64,000 nucleotides of DNA from Erodium maritimum (GCA_963921825.1 OY997594.1:9739001-9803000); one strand, 5' to 3'. Numbered from the stretch's first letter, positions 1-11,575 are shown. The notes: generated by a model not told the origin, from the sequence alone. Program-made: numbers and translations.

Positions 1-426
1 ACGAAATCGTGCAACAGAGGAGGCCTCGCCGCCGGTAACGGAGAAGCAGAACCGGCGGCGGCCAGACCAGATCGAGCAAGGAGGATTTGGAGAAGAAGCC
101 TGAACAGGTGCTCCGTCCCATCAGTTTCTTCTTCATGACTGGTTCTGGTACACTAGCAGCTCCGGATGGCGGCGCGTGAGCTTGGGCCAGACGACGGCTT
201 GATCTGCAGCTCGGACCAACAACGCCAATGGGGAGCAAGGCCGACTTCCTTCACGACAGACGTCCTTCTTTATTCAGATCTCCATGGTTGCTTGCGCGGC
301 GGGACAAGGATGAACGGCGGCGGGCAGAGGATGAACGGGAGACGGAGGGGAGATGATGCACGGGATACGGAGGGGAGGAGTCGGGCGAACTCGCCGAAGG
401 CCGAGTTCTGATCTGGCGGTGGCGCT
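1..426. other. GC-rich stretch, no gene recognised
   Basis: Short open frames on both strands here have no recognisable domain. The GC-rich, CGGCGG-bearing composition resembles the promoter-proximal halves of the gypsy LTRs elsewhere in the window, so it may be a fragment of another element. It ends where the LTR begins at 427. Confidence 0.3.
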
Positions 427-1129
427 TGTCACGCCCCAATTTCAATAAACCGAACTCAGGACGTGAACTTTTAAAACAATAAAACATTTTGAAACCTTTT
501 ACATTAAATCACTTTAAGATCACCGTTTGTTCAACAAAATAATATTTACAACTTAAAACACGTCCCAAAAAGTGGACAAAAGTATGGTATCCGTCGCTAG
601 ACTCAAAATAAACCCAGAATCCCGCTCCCAGCTCTTCAAGCTTCGGAAGCTCACCTAGTCCAACCTGCGACCGGTATCTGTATGAAAAGCAGCTAGGGGT
701 GAGCGTTCGCTCACCACCACGGATAACAGACTGACTACGGCATAATTAGCAGACAATGCCGGTAACACCAACAACCAACTCAACCCCGGGGATCACTATC
801 CCCAAACTCAAGTAACCCGACCGACACCCACACACTGATACTTTCCTCGGACACGTAAGGTAGACCCGACACAACGATCGACGACCTCCTCCAAAGACAC
901 GACAGACCACCACGCAACACCCAAGATCACAAAGGATCGCACACCAAACAAGATCACAAAGGATCGCACTCTTGTCAGCTGCTCAGTGCTGGTTGCTAAC
1001 CGGCTGGGCTCGAGCCTGCCCCACGCGCTTTGCCGATCCCTGTCAGGCTCCAGGCGGTCGACCTGTTGGCGATATATACAGCGCTGCTTTTCCGATAGCT
1101 AGTCTGAAGGGGAGCTGCCCTCTCATCGC

Positions 1130-1340
1130 CTAAAAACGCTCACAACCTCCCGAGACTCGAACTCGGTCAGGCTAGCCAAAGAACGCTCGCAACTTCCCGA
1201 GACTCGAACTCGGTCAAGACCGCCAAAGAACGCTCGCAACCTCCCGAGACTCGAACTGGGTCAAGACCGCCAAAGAATGCTCGCAACCTCCCGAGACTCG
1301 AACTCGGTCAGGCCAGCCAAAGAACGCTCGCAACTTACCG
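1130..1340. repeat. tandem repeat of about 60 bp inside LTR
   Basis: Three to four consecutive units share the phrases GAACGCTCGCAAC, CTCCCGAGACTCGAACTC and GGTCA. Related arrays occur at 17420-17600 and, reverse-complemented, at 34130-34420. Confidence 0.8.
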
Positions 1341-1479
1341 ATCCCTGTCAGGTAAGCCAGCCAAATTCCACACCACTTCCCGACACGAAGTCGGGTCACT
1401 AACCCTGGGCAAACACAATCACAATCACAAGCAAGGTTCAACAAACAGCAACAAGACCGGTTCAACACTCCACAGGCAC

Positions 1480-1995
1480 TCATGGCCACCCAAGACACCA
1501 ACGGTAAAACACGGACTCAAGAACCCCACAGGCACTCACGACCTCCCAAGACACACCAACCATAACTCACGGGCTCAACAACCCCACCGGCACTCACGGC
1601 CTCCCAAGACACACCAATCATAACTCACGGGCACAACAACCCCACGGGCACTCACGGCCTCCCAAGACACATCAACAATAAAGACACGGGTTCGACAACC
1701 CCACGGGCACTCATGGCCACCCAAGATACATCGACAATAACGACACGGATTCCACAACCCCACGGGCAGTCATGGCCTCCCAAGACACATCAACAATAAA
1801 AGACACGGGTTCGACAACCCCACGGGCACTCATGGCCACCCAAGACACAACAGTAAAGTACGGGCTCTCATGGCCACCCAAGACATAACAGTAAAGCACG
1901 GGCTCTCATGGCCACCCAAGACACAACAGTAAAGCACGGGCTCTTATGGCCCCCAAGACACCACGGCTCTCATGGCCACCCAAGACACAAAATAC
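1480..1995. repeat. tandem array with CTCATGGCCACCCAAGACA core
   Basis: Around ten units of roughly 35 to 60 bp carry the core GGCACTCATGGCCACCCAAG and an ACACGGG phrase. The same family forms arrays in the LTRs at 17815-18290 and, reversed, at 33715-34090, so it belongs to this LTR family. Confidence 0.8.
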
Positions 1996-2104
1996 ACCAT
2001 CAACCTCCAGTATTTTGTGCGCACAAATGACACGTGTCAGTCACATCCTGTGGTTCATATTCGTTCTTAATTTGCACAATAAGGGGGTGTTTGTATTTGA
2101 TACC

Positions 2105-2185
<81 letters not shown>

Positions 2186-3172
2186 GTATCAGGTACAAAC
2201 CGCCCCTTATTGTGCAAACTATGAACCAATCTGATCCATAGGATCCCCCCAAAGTGATGTCAGCAGAGCGCACCAGATGCTGACACGTGGGAATTATAAA
2301 TATATAAAACACCGCACCCTATTGTGCAAACTACGAACTCACCAAATGCTGACACGTGGGCGCGCGCGCTGCTGGTGCGCGCGCAAAGTGCTGATAGTTT
2401 TCATAGTATGGTGCTGATAGTTTAGTACAAAAGTACTGATAGGTTACATTTGTACTAAAATATCAGCACTGTGCTATGTAAACTATCGGCACTGTGCTAT
2501 GTAAACTATCAACACCGTGCGCGCGTGCACCACCACTGTGTGCGCGCGCGCCATGTGTCAACATCTGGGGCGTTCTGCTAACGTCACTTTGGCCGCATCC
2601 TGTGGCTTAGACTGGTTCGTAGTTTGCACGATAAGGGTGGTTTTTACTGGATAACTACCATATATATATAGAGGATAGCTATCCAGTAAAAACCACCATT
2701 ATCGTGAAAACTACAAACCAATCTAAGCCACGGGATGCGGTCAAAGTGACGTAAGCAGAGCGCGCGCTATGCTGACACGTTGACACTTCGCGCGCGACTC
2801 TGCCTGCACAGTAGCGCGTGTTGACCATGCGCGCGCGCGGCTGCTGATCGTTTACATATCACATTGCTGATAGTTTAGTACAAATGCAAACTATCAGCAC
2901 ATGTTGTACTAAACGATCAGCACCGTGCTATGCAAACTATCAGCACTGTGCGCGCGCACCAGCACCGCGCGCGCCCACGTGTCAGCACCTGTTGAGTTCG
3001 TAGTTTGCACAATAAGGTGCGGTGTTTTATATATTTTATTGCCCGCGTGTCAGCATCTGGTGCGCTCTGCTGACATCACTTTTAAGGGATCCTATGGCTC
3101 ATATTGGTTCATAGTTTTCACAATAAGGGGTGGTATGTACTTGATACCAACTCTATATATATATATAGGGAC
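2105..3172. mobile_element. palindromic foldback (MITE-like) element, copy 1
   Basis: It is bounded by a long (AT)n tract at 2105-2180 and a short TATATA tract near 3160. The outer arm starting about 2182 is the reverse complement of the arm ending about 3160. A second inverted pair meets at a central TATATATATA near 2660. The phrase TAGTTTGCACAATAAGG, or its complement, appears six times in alternating orientation. No coding capacity is seen. It resembles the copy at 42519-43552 along its whole length. Confidence 0.75.
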
Positions 3173-3256
3173 GCTATCAGGTGCGAACCACTTGTAATAT
3201 GCAAACCTGCGAACTGCATCAGGATCGTCCATCTATCAACAGCGCGCGCGATCTAC
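3173..3256. repeat. diverged relative of the foldback terminus
   Basis: Just after the TATATA tract, CTATCAGGTGCGAACCAC followed by TGCAAAC and CAGGATCGTCCATC resembles both the foldback arm and, reverse-complemented, 42400-42518. It appears to be the terminus of a related element into whose TA tract the foldback element went. Confidence 0.5.
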
Positions 3257-3995
3257 GGCTCGGGTTTCGACGCTCACCGTAAAGAAAGGAAGGCGGTGGA
3301 GGACGGCGTCGGCGCGGGGAAGGGACGGCGGTTTTAGACTCTCCTCACCGGCGAATCAGACGACGGACGGCGGCTAGATCTCGAGGACTCCGCGAGTCTC
3401 CTCGTAGATGAGGCCACCGTAACACTCGACGTCTCCACGGAGAGCCAGACGACGCGGAGGAGGTGGAGTGAACGAAGAAGAAAGAGGAGGTCGGACGTGG
3501 ACGGAGCTGGAGGCTGGTCGTGCGTCTGAACGGAGAAGAAAGGAAGAGGAGATCTGAGAGGGTGAGGGTGAGCGTGACGCCGGCGAGAAGTTTGGGTTCG
3601 AGGGTGGCGGCGTTTGGTCGGGAAGGAGGGGCGCGACTCGGGATTGGGAAGAGGGAGGGAGGCACGCGAAGAGGAGGAAGAGACACGCTTAGGGTTTCAG
3701 AACCCTCACCTTAGCATATAAAGGCAGACCGGTTGGTTTTTTGGGCCACCTGAGAGAACACGGGCCTCACCCTCACGGCCTAGTGTGAGAGAGCAGGCCG
3801 GGTTGGTCTGGCTCGGGCCTGCGGGTCTTGGCGGGTCCGCCCGGTCCAGCATCTTCCTTTTTTTTTACTAAATTAAATCTGATTCAAAAACCATTTTTTA
3901 ACGAATTAGAGATTAAACCCAAAATTCACCCTCGACGTTTCGATCGAACACTGTTAAAATAATTAAAAACTTTTTAAAACGAAGCGGTCTTCACA

Positions 3996-4008
3996 ATCTT
4001 CCCCCCTT
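3996..4008 (-). other. polypurine tract of gypsy element 1
   Basis: On the minus strand AAGGGGGGAAGAT directly precedes the LTR start TGTGAAG. This is the position expected for the plus-strand primer. Confidence 0.7.
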
Positions 4009-6408
4009 AAAAGAATTTCGTCCCCGAAATTCAAAACGAACGCGCTCCACTTAACCATCTCTCAGGGAACGTTCGATTAAACTCCCCATCCAACAACCCT
4101 CAAGCACGCGGAAAACACTTAAACCAGTTAGTCGATACCGAATTCCTTCGTCGGTAGAGACGTCACGCCGCCTCGCGCAACTTGGTCGAGACATCCTATA
4201 CCGGAACCGTCTGTCGGTATAGGTATCAAACCAGACAAAACTCACCTCGTTCTTATAACGGATCCAACACACGGACACTCCTCCTCAGCTACTCACTCGT
4301 TTAGCCAAGTATCACGCTCCCGACAAACAAAGAAGTCCACGTCCCGTTAATCGGACTATCGTCATCGAACTCCAAACGTGGTCACACCCTGACCAACCAC
4401 CCATGATAACACAAGTAAATAACACGCAAACTCAACCAGTTTACAAGTTGATTCACCCACAGTACCATGAAACTGAAGACACTACACGTACCGGTCCCTC
4501 AGGCTCCGAACGGTTTGGATACCTCGTGCGTACCTCATCCTCACGCTCTCGTGTTAACTCTACACGGTTCGTAAAAATCCACGATCACGCGACCCTTCAG
4601 TCGCTTCTCGAGCAACTCGGGACCACATTGGTCACTATCAGACCTCAAGTGTGCCCTACTTGGGCAAATGCCCGACCTATCACCCAACGTTTCGTGCGGT
4701 GCCATAGTGTTACTGGCCTGAAAGCGCGGTGGTAGTCGTACTCGGCGATTTGTTTCCGGATACCTCGTGAGGTACTCCAACTTCTACCATACATTGTACA
4801 CACTCGTCAAACCACAACGTGCTCAGTTGGGGTGTCAAGACGCCAGAACTGAATCAAGGTTCTACTCTTAGACCCCCACGTTTCTTCATGTATAAAGAAA
4901 ACCGAAGAATGCAATGCCTGTGGGTTATGAGCCCACCACGCTTCCGCTGCGCTACTCTGATCTCATCGTCACTCGGCCACTTCTCCTGACCAGGCTGACG
5001 GCTTTCTAGTGTTGTTGCGGCCCTCGCGGTCTTTCTGCGACCTCGTTCCACTGTTGTCGCTGTATTCACCGTCTCAAAACTACGCCTGATTCAACACGTT
5101 GAGAACTTGACCTAGACTCCGGGTTCGGGGCCCTCTTTCGAACTTCTTGCAATCCATTCGTCTCGGCGGCTACCGAAACTGGTGCAAACGGTCCACGCCG
5201 TCACTCTGGTCTCGCACCTCATCTCTGATACTCCGTCCCGTTGTAGCCCGGGACCTACTGGTGTTGCTCCTCTTAATCTCCCCAGTGGGAGTAATCCGGG
5301 CGTTAGTGCCCCAAACGACTTACCTCTCCTACCTCGAGGTGCCACGATGCAAGTACCCTCCACACGGGTAACGTCCACGTTGAGTTTCTTACTTTTAAAG
5401 AACGACGCACTTAACAGAACTAACGTCACACACAGACCACCACACTAATACTTATAGTAAAAAAAATATACTTAGTAGTATAATCACACAATATCACACA
5501 TCATAGAATTTGCACACAAGTGCATCACACAAATCATATAAACAAACAGCGGAATTACACAGTTTCACTTTCACAGCAAAATCACAATCAAGTCACGCAG
5601 ACTACCAGTTATACTTCAAGCAACCTCAAGATTTTCACTCAACACTTAGTTTCCCTTTCTTAACACGTCTCCTTTCTAACATAACATTGGCGTTGATCTC
5701 TCGTCGTTACAACATGGTTCCGGCGTCCCAGAACTACGTTGTAACCACTTGATATCCCCCCATTCACGTCCAGCTACAGTGGCCCCTATAGCTGAATCGT
5801 GATGGTACATACACTTCAGTTTCTGCAAAAAATTGGGCATGAACCGTTCGTAAATTTAGTTAACCATCCGCTTTTGCGGGACAACCAAACATTACCTGCA
5901 CACAACACTCAATCACCAGTATAACACACAACAATTTATCTCAACTTTTACACTGCGGTAACAATAATTTCACACTTACCACCTAGTCAAATCCAAACTT
6001 GTAAAACAGTTCAACTCTACAATATTCACAATTCACACAAGTTCACCCAAAGTCCACGACACTTACCAATCAAACAACTGTCGACCAGGGCGGCACCCTA
6101 CTAACAATCGTTTCATCAATACACACACGCAATGACCAGTTTCGAGCATCGATTGTTAAGCAACCTCGATCTCAACCGATCGGCATCATGGATCCACTGA
6201 GGTGTACAACACACGAAAATTTAGGTTCAAACCGATTACGTCAAAGCTTAAACAACACACTTAACAAACGAGGTTCTTGTCGTTTCGACTCTACGCACAG
6301 GATATTTCCGACTCGCGTCACTGAGCACTACGACTTGAACCACCTAACTCTACCCACCTAACTGACGTGCGGTCCGAGGTTTGAAAAATCATTTCAAATT
6401 GCAACCAG

Positions 6409-6420
6409 GCTCTGATACCA
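6409..6420 (-). other. primer-binding site, initiator tRNA-Met
   Basis: The minus strand reads TGGTATCAGAGC three bases inside the right LTR, the usual tRNA-Met primer site of plant LTR elements. It fixes the orientation of element 1. Confidence 0.8.
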
Positions 6421-6423
6421 AAC

Positions 6424-9400
6424 TGTCACGCCCCAAATCCGGTTTTGACCGGATTCGAGATGTGCACTTAAATAATAAATAAACACGGTAAAATTACGAA
6501 GGATAAAATTTCAAAAGTGATAATAAATCAATTGACAAAGTTAACAGCTCACAAAACACAGTATACAAAAATTCGGTTCAAAATAGACGCACGTCACTAG
6601 ACCGACTAGACAAGACCCGCGCAAGCTCCCAAGCTCAGCTATGTCCTGCTAGTACAAATCCCGCTCAACACCTGAAAATCAACAATATAAGGGGTGAGCT
6701 TTCACCCAGTAGAGAAAGTAGTTAAGGTAACGAACATAGGCTCACCACCACGAGTAACCGTCCAATTAGGGCATACTAGTACAGCACGACTAACTACCGA
6801 TCGGGGTTCATAGCCAATTTACCAAAACACACAAACCTACAACTCTCATACAATAACCACTAACCAAACAACAAACGTATCAAAACACAGAAGCCACCAG
6901 CACACACATCATGTACTACAATCCTTGAACTCCGCCGACTGTACACAGCCCGACATCATCATCTCAAACGGTAGGTCAAGTATCCATCAGACTACCTCTC
7001 AATCCGGAGGAGGCGCATAACGTCACAAAGACGTATAACGTCAAGAATGCCGGAGACGTCCTTACAAGGACGCATTCGTCGGGACTCTCGGAAACGTCTC
7101 CAAAGGACCATAGATCATCGAGGTTGAAACACGGCACCCAGTGCCCATCATGACCCGTAGGCCCAACACGACCCTCAGGCCCAACCACGACCCGTAGGCC
7201 CACTATGCTATGATTTGGCATGTCGGCTCCGACCCGTCGGCCCTATGCAATATGATATGATGTGGCCCGTCGGCTCCGACCCGTCGGCCCTATGCAATAT
7301 GGTATTATGTGGCCCGTCGGCCCTATGCAATATGATATAATGTGGCCCGTCGGCCCTATGCAATATGATATAAGGTGGCCCGTCGGCCCCAAACACGACC
7401 CGTAGGCCCCATCTCAACCGAAATACCATTCTCAAGGACACACAACAAAATAACAATCACGCATCGAAATGCCAAAGATCAAACACGGCTCACGCGCCCA
7501 CACACAATCACAATCATGAAACACCGAGCAAGAACCTTATTGAATCCTTAAGCACACTCAAACCGTCACGTACTTACCATCACTTACCGACCCCACGTAC
7601 AACGTGGTAACCCCACCGGCTTAACCGGTATCCCCAAGCAGTCCCAATCCAACATATCAAGTAAAATAGGGAAAAGCACTCAAATCACTGATCATGCGTT
7701 CTCTAGTCAATTCTACTCGTTTTCGTGCTCGTTATTTATTAACCGATCAAGCATCAAAGGCAAACACAGATACATTCAGCACACAAGTCCTACGGCCGCG
7801 CGTGGCCCGGTTCTACCAGCACAACAATTCCCAAGACCGAACACGTAAATGCTCACAGCTCATACGTTTACGCTAATTGTTCGCATCCTACATGCCAAAC
7901 TATTATCTTTCCGGTTTTATTATTACCTAGCATGCATACTAGTAACTTTCCGTAATTAAACCGGTATTTGCTACTTTCCCTACCTCAAGACGATACCACA
8001 GCAGCGTCTCCTAGCTGCTGACGACCGGGCCAACACCGTCTTCTAGGACGAAGTCCGCGTCTGGGTTTAACTCCAGTCTTCTCTTCGCTCGAAGCCGGAC
8101 TCTACTTTACACAGAAAGTTACAATTAAAACCGGTTTCACAATTTAATTTAAAAGGTTACGACGGTTTCTATTTAAATTCAAAAGTTGTCTTTTAGACTC
8201 GAGCGGGTTAAAAGCAGGGTTACGACGAATCGGGTTCGAGCACCCGCGCACCGAAACCGGTGCACGTTTCCTGAGGAACGGTCCCCATGCACAAATATCG
8301 AGGCACATGTTTCGTGCCACGATTCTCGAGGTACGGGTTCGCGGCACGGTTCCCAAGGCACCCATTTCAGCGTTCCACTTTTATCCCGTTCAAGGTCCGA
8401 TTTAACGTCCAGCCTAAACGTTAGGGTTTCCAAACTGACTCCTAATAGATCCAGGTTCCTTTCAAGTTCAAAATCGTGCTTAAATGATACTGGTTTTAGC
8501 CCTTAATTAATTAATTCCGATTTAATAGCCAAAATCTTTTCTGTTATTTTCAAACTCACGGTTCAAGCCAGTTTAACCAGATTCGTTCAGATCCAAAACA
8601 ACTCAAGCAAAAGAAAGAGAAGAAGGAGACGGAAGCGCTCGGGAAAAGTTTGGCCGGTCACCGGCGAAGACACCGTCGGCGACCAAGGCTCGGGTTTCGA
8701 CGCTCACCGTAAGGAAAGGAAGGCGGTGGCGGATGGCGTCGGCGCGGGGAAGGTACGGCGGTTTTAGACTCTCCTCGCCGGCGAATCAGACGACGGACGG
8801 CGGCTAGATCTCGAAGACTCCGCGAGTCTCCTCGTAGATGATGCCGCCGTCACACTCGACATCTCCACGGAGAGCCAGACGACGCGTAGGAGGTGGAGTG
8901 AACGAAGAAGAAAGAGGAGGTCGGACGTGGCCGGAGTTGGAGGGCGGCCGTGCGTCTGAACGGAGAAGAAGGGAAGAGGAGATCTGAGAGGGTGAGGGTG
9001 AGCGTGACGTCGGCGAGAAGTTTGGGTTCGAGGGCGGCGACGTTTGGTTGGGAAAGAGGGGCGCGACTCGGGATCGAGAAGAGGGAGGGAGGCACGCGAA
9101 GAGGAGGAAGAGACACGCTTAAGGTTTCAGAACCCTCACCTTAGCATATAAAGGCGGGCCGGTTGGTCTTTTGGGCCACCTGAGAGAACACGGGCCTCAC
9201 CCTCACGGCCCAGTGTGAGGGAGCAGGCCGGGTTGGTCTGGCTCGGGCCTGCGGGTCTGGGCGGATCCGCCCGGTCCAGCTTCTTCCTTTTTTTTTACTA
9301 AATTAAATCTGATTCAAAAACCATTTTTTTTAACGAAAAAGAGATTAAACCCAAAATTCACCCTCGACGTTTCGATCGAACACTTTTAAAATAATTAAAA

Positions 9401-9426
9401 AAATTTAAACCGAAGCGGTCTTCACA
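6424..9426 (-). repeat. right (5') LTR of gypsy element 1
   Basis: It runs 3003 bp from TGTCACGCCCCAAATCC to GGTCTTCACA. Its first part is much diverged from the left LTR, while 8687-9426 is nearly identical to 3257-3995. A tandem array lies near 7130-7400, and an inverted motif resembling those of the other LTRs is near 6692-6707. Confidence 0.75.
7130..7405. repeat. tandem array of CCCGTCGGCCC / CCCGTAGGCCC units
   Basis: About ten short units share GACCCGTAGGCCC or TGTGGCCCGTCGGCCCTATG, several followed by CAATATGATATAA. It lies within the right LTR. Confidence 0.8.
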
Positions 9427-9586
9427 AGGAGAAGGAGGGATTCAGCATGCGCCTCTTTGAACAGACGTCGTCGTCATCATCACTACTGAAGATTTGTGAT
9501 GGTGGAGACTTGCATTCGAAAGATTGCCATTTGTCACCATCACTGTTAGAATACAGAATAGATGGAGACTTGGGAGATGATGACAT
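9427..9586 (-). CDS. fragment of small Asp-rich protein gene, cut by LTR
   Basis: A minus-strand frame starts with ATG at 9586 and stays open for 53 codons until the gypsy LTR. It is Ser-rich and then has a DDDDD run followed by CSKRRML. The same order (short stretch, TSKRRSM, acidic tail) is found on the minus strand at 31602-31888, again after a splice-acceptor-like AG before the Ser codon. I infer a duplicated accessory gene of the MULE whose acidic end was lost here. An overlapping plus-strand frame (9447-9752) is longer but has no supporting similarity. Function is unknown. Confidence 0.35.
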
Positions 9587-10088
9587 GGCTACCTACTACG
9601 ATAGGGATGATGAGAGAATAGTTGATTTGGGTCTCAATATAAAGATATCAAAAGGGTATCATAAAATTTGGGGAAATGGAACGAAGCCATTAATTTGGGA
9701 AGCTTTTCGTTTGGCGCGAAGAGATTTTTTTAATGATGACAGAAGATATTGAAGTGAAAGGGCGAAATAAAAGGGCGGTTGTAGTCAGATCAAAAATGAA
9801 AGGGCGGTTGCGTGTATTCAGATAAAAAATGAAAATCATGATTACCTTACTTTTATTGCATGCTTGACATGTGTTCCAACATGATGAATTCCGGAAATTA
9901 GTATTCTGAAAATACAAAATTCTAGTTTGCGGAAATAATCGTTCTGTTTTACGTAAATGGTTTACCAGTTTGCGGAAACAAGAATTATGATTTGCGAATA
10001 ATGGACATTCTGTTTGCAAAAATGTGTTTTTATCACATTACGTGCGTGCTTGGCACGTGTCCCACCAAATACTGTATATCAATACCCC
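9587..10088. other. noncoding MULE spacer with motif sites
   Basis: No supported gene. Sites related to the dispersed motif, here as TAGTTTGCGGAAA, CAGTTTGCGGAAA and GATTTGCGAATA, lie at 9920-10015. Confidence 0.5.
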
Positions 10089-10096
10089 TATAAATA
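10089..10096 (+). promoter_or_regulatory. TATA box of small gene 1
   Basis: TATAAATA lies about 80 bp before the ATG at 10170 and is followed by a pyrimidine- and C-rich leader. The same arrangement precedes the other small genes. Confidence 0.65.
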
Positions 10097-10169
10097 TACC
10101 CCCTCTATCACCGATAAAAAATTATTCACACTCACATCTCTTCTGAATTATTAGATCATATAGACGAAA

Positions 10170-10433
10170 ATGGAATCCTCAAAAACACTCAAAGTGGAAG
10201 TTCTAGAGAAAGAACATCATGGGTCCGTACGTGAGCTTCGACATCTGAAGCTGTCCATCATCAAGTCCCATTTGATGATAGCACATGACAGGGTGGTCAA
10301 CCTGATGGCTGAATTGGAAGAAGAAGACATATCCAACGCGGATGAACAACACATGGCTTGCAGGAGGAGCATGAGGAAGACACTCGTGATGTATAAGACT
10401 ATAATTGGAAGCGTTGTGGAAGAGAGCTCCTAA
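10170..10433 (+). CDS. small charged helical accessory protein 1
   Basis: This 87-residue protein belongs to a family of four in the window (also at 11198, 16070 and 35543). I do not recognise a named domain. It is rich in Glu, Lys, Met and Leu and predicted by eye to be helical. A core shared with the paralogues runs from about residue 24 to 75: LKLSIIKSHLM, then RVVNLMAELE, an acidic linker, and a closing helix with RRSMRKTL. The start at 10170 is the first ATG after the TATA box and a short leader, and the stop is followed by a T-rich stretch. It sits beside the MULE transposase in the same orientation, which suggests an accessory role in the element. Function is unknown. No exons or introns are apparent. 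Confidence 0.65.
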   Translation: MESSKTLKVEVLEKEHHGSVRELRHLKLSIIKSHLMIAHDRVVNLMAELEEEDISNADEQHMACRRSMRKTLVMYKTIIGSVVEESS

Positions 10434-10604
10434 GGGATTGCATGTACTTTCCCTTCTGTTTTGATGTCTTTTGTGTTGGCTTTTGGTTCTTCTGTTTGAT
10501 GTCGTGATTTTTGTTGTTCTTTCAGACTACAGGTGAATCAATGAAAAGCTTTTTGTTTAACTAAATCTGCACTAAAATTGACACAAATATTACACTATAC
10601 TACC

Positions 10605-10882
10605 TAGTTTGCAAAATGTATACAATGGTTCCGCAAACAAGATACCTTGTTTTCTCAAACTCGTAAAGCCACAAACGCAAACATCATAATTCGTTCTTGT
10701 TTAATATTTGAGAAAATATTTCGTGTGGCTCGAGAGAGATTCATAGTTTGCAAAATGTATACAATGTTTCCGCAAACAAGATACTTTGTATTCTCAAACT
10801 CGTAAAGCCATAAACGCAAACATCATAATTCGTTCTTGTTTAATATTTGAGAAAATATTTCGTGTGGCTCGAGAGTGATTTA
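10605..10882. repeat. 139-bp tandem duplication in spacer
   Basis: Two nearly identical head-to-tail copies start at 10605 and 10744. Each holds TAGTTTGCAAAATG, TTCCGCAAACAAG, TCTCAAACTCG and ACGCAAACATC, all variants of the dispersed motif. Confidence 0.85.
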
Positions 10883-11127
10883 CCACGATACTGATCAGAC
10901 AATGGTGAGATTTGGAAGTGACGCGTGTCAAGACGCGATTGTATACTGCAAAGAGCCAATGATTTTTGTTTTGAGGATAATTTTATAATTGCTTGAGAAT
11001 TTAATACATAAGAAATACAAATCGTCAGTCTTGGATAAAACACTTGATATTCTGACCTTGAAAAGTAACTACCCACTAACCCCATTACTTTGTTCAAGAT
11101 TACAATAATACCCCCTAGGACCATTGC

Positions 11128-11135
11128 TATAAATA
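11128..11135 (+). promoter_or_regulatory. TATA box of small gene 2
   Basis: TATAAATA lies 70 bp before the ATG at 11198, with a CT-rich leader between them. Confidence 0.65.
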
Positions 11136-11197
11136 CCACTACTGAGTAACTATTTTCTCACATCTTTCACTCTTCAACTCAAAAAAAGCAACAAAAA

Positions 11198-11467
11198 ATG
11201 GCCTCTATGAATGTTGAATGGGCTCGCATGAATGCAGACGATGAAGCCAGGCGTTTGGCTTCCATCCACCATCTATGGAAGCTTAAATTCACAAAAGTTC
11301 AGTACAATATGCTGATGATGGATGCGCAGGTGGTCAAGCTCTTGGCTGAAATCGAAACGGACGAAAACCTTACCTGGAACACAGAAGAAAGAGCTTCGAA
11401 AGAACGCATGCTTGAGAAACTGAGGGAGTATCAAGAATTCCTCGGAAATATAACTGTAGATCCCTAA
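11198..11467 (+). CDS. small charged helical accessory protein 2
   Basis: This 89-residue paralogue of the protein at 10170 is more clearly related to the one at 35543. Core: LKFTKVQYNMLMMDAQVV near residues 29-46, then KLLAEIE, an acidic linker, and a final helix with MLEKLREYQEFLG. It is acidic overall and has no signal peptide or membrane segment. It is a single exon with its own TATA box and a leader ending in AACAAAAAATGG. Position 730 bp before the transposase leader and same orientation suggest a separate transcript of the same transposon. Function unknown; it could be a DNA- or protein-binding helper, by analogy with other MULE accessory proteins, but no known domain is seen. Confidence 0.68.
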   Translation: MASMNVEWARMNADDEARRLASIHHLWKLKFTKVQYNMLMMDAQVVKLLAEIETDENLTWNTEERASKERMLEKLREYQEFLGNITVDP

Positions 11468-11575
11468 GCCATATCCAGAAGAAGATTGGTGGTATCTTGT
11501 TTTTCATGCATGTCATCTTTTATGTTTTTGTTTGGTGTTTCACACACCATCTTTTCCTAATGAATCTATGAACAT

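Larger units (their letters stand above)
427..3995 (-). repeat. left (3') LTR of gypsy element 1, mosaic
   Basis: It opens TGTCACGCCCC and ends TCTTCACA. The first 1.7 kb resembles the LTR of the second gypsy element (from 16878), whereas 3257-3995 is nearly identical to 8687-9426 in this element's right LTR. A foldback element sits between the two parts. A short inverted repeat at 698-715 (GGTGAGCG, TT, CGCTCACC) recurs in other LTRs of the window. Confidence 0.7.
3996..6423 (-). mobile_element. degraded interior of gypsy element 1
   Basis: Only short pol-like remnants are visible on the minus strand. The stretch before the polypurine tract matches the C-terminal end of Tekay-type polyproteins by analogy with the second element. 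No domain can be read whole, and most of gag and pol is missing. Confidence 0.55.
427..9426 (-). mobile_element. Ty3/gypsy element 1, Tekay-like chromovirus, broken
   Basis: Two LTR-like blocks (427-3995 and 6424-9426) open with TGTCACGCCCC and close with GGTCTTCACA. Read on the minus strand, a primer-binding site matching initiator tRNA-Met lies beside the right block and a polypurine tract beside the left block, so the element is minus-oriented with its 5' LTR on the right. Long LTRs and the sequence before the polypurine tract match the Tekay lineage. The interior is only 2.4 kb and holds no intact polyprotein, so it is a broken, internally deleted fossil. Flanks do not match (gcgct against aggag), which suggests recombination between elements or loss at one edge. 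The shared LTR parts differ by about 4 to 5 percent by eye, roughly 1.5 to 2 million years at 1.3e-8 per site per year. Confidence 0.75.

Noticed and set aside
1575-1899. Minus-strand frames across the tandem arrays in the LTR
   Set aside because: They are repeats of the array unit in all frames and not proteins.
1130-1995. Possible CRISPR-like array
   Set aside because: Units are tandem with no distinct unique spacers of equal length, and they recur in other LTRs of a plant genome.
2105-2180. Long (AT)n microsatellite giving Tyr-Ile repeat frames
   Set aside because: It is a simple repeat at the edge of the foldback element; the frames have no meaning.
9447-9752. Plus-strand open frame of 101 codons at the left MULE edge
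   Set aside because: It has no recognisable domain, and the minus strand here has a similarity-supported frame matching the acidic-tail gene.
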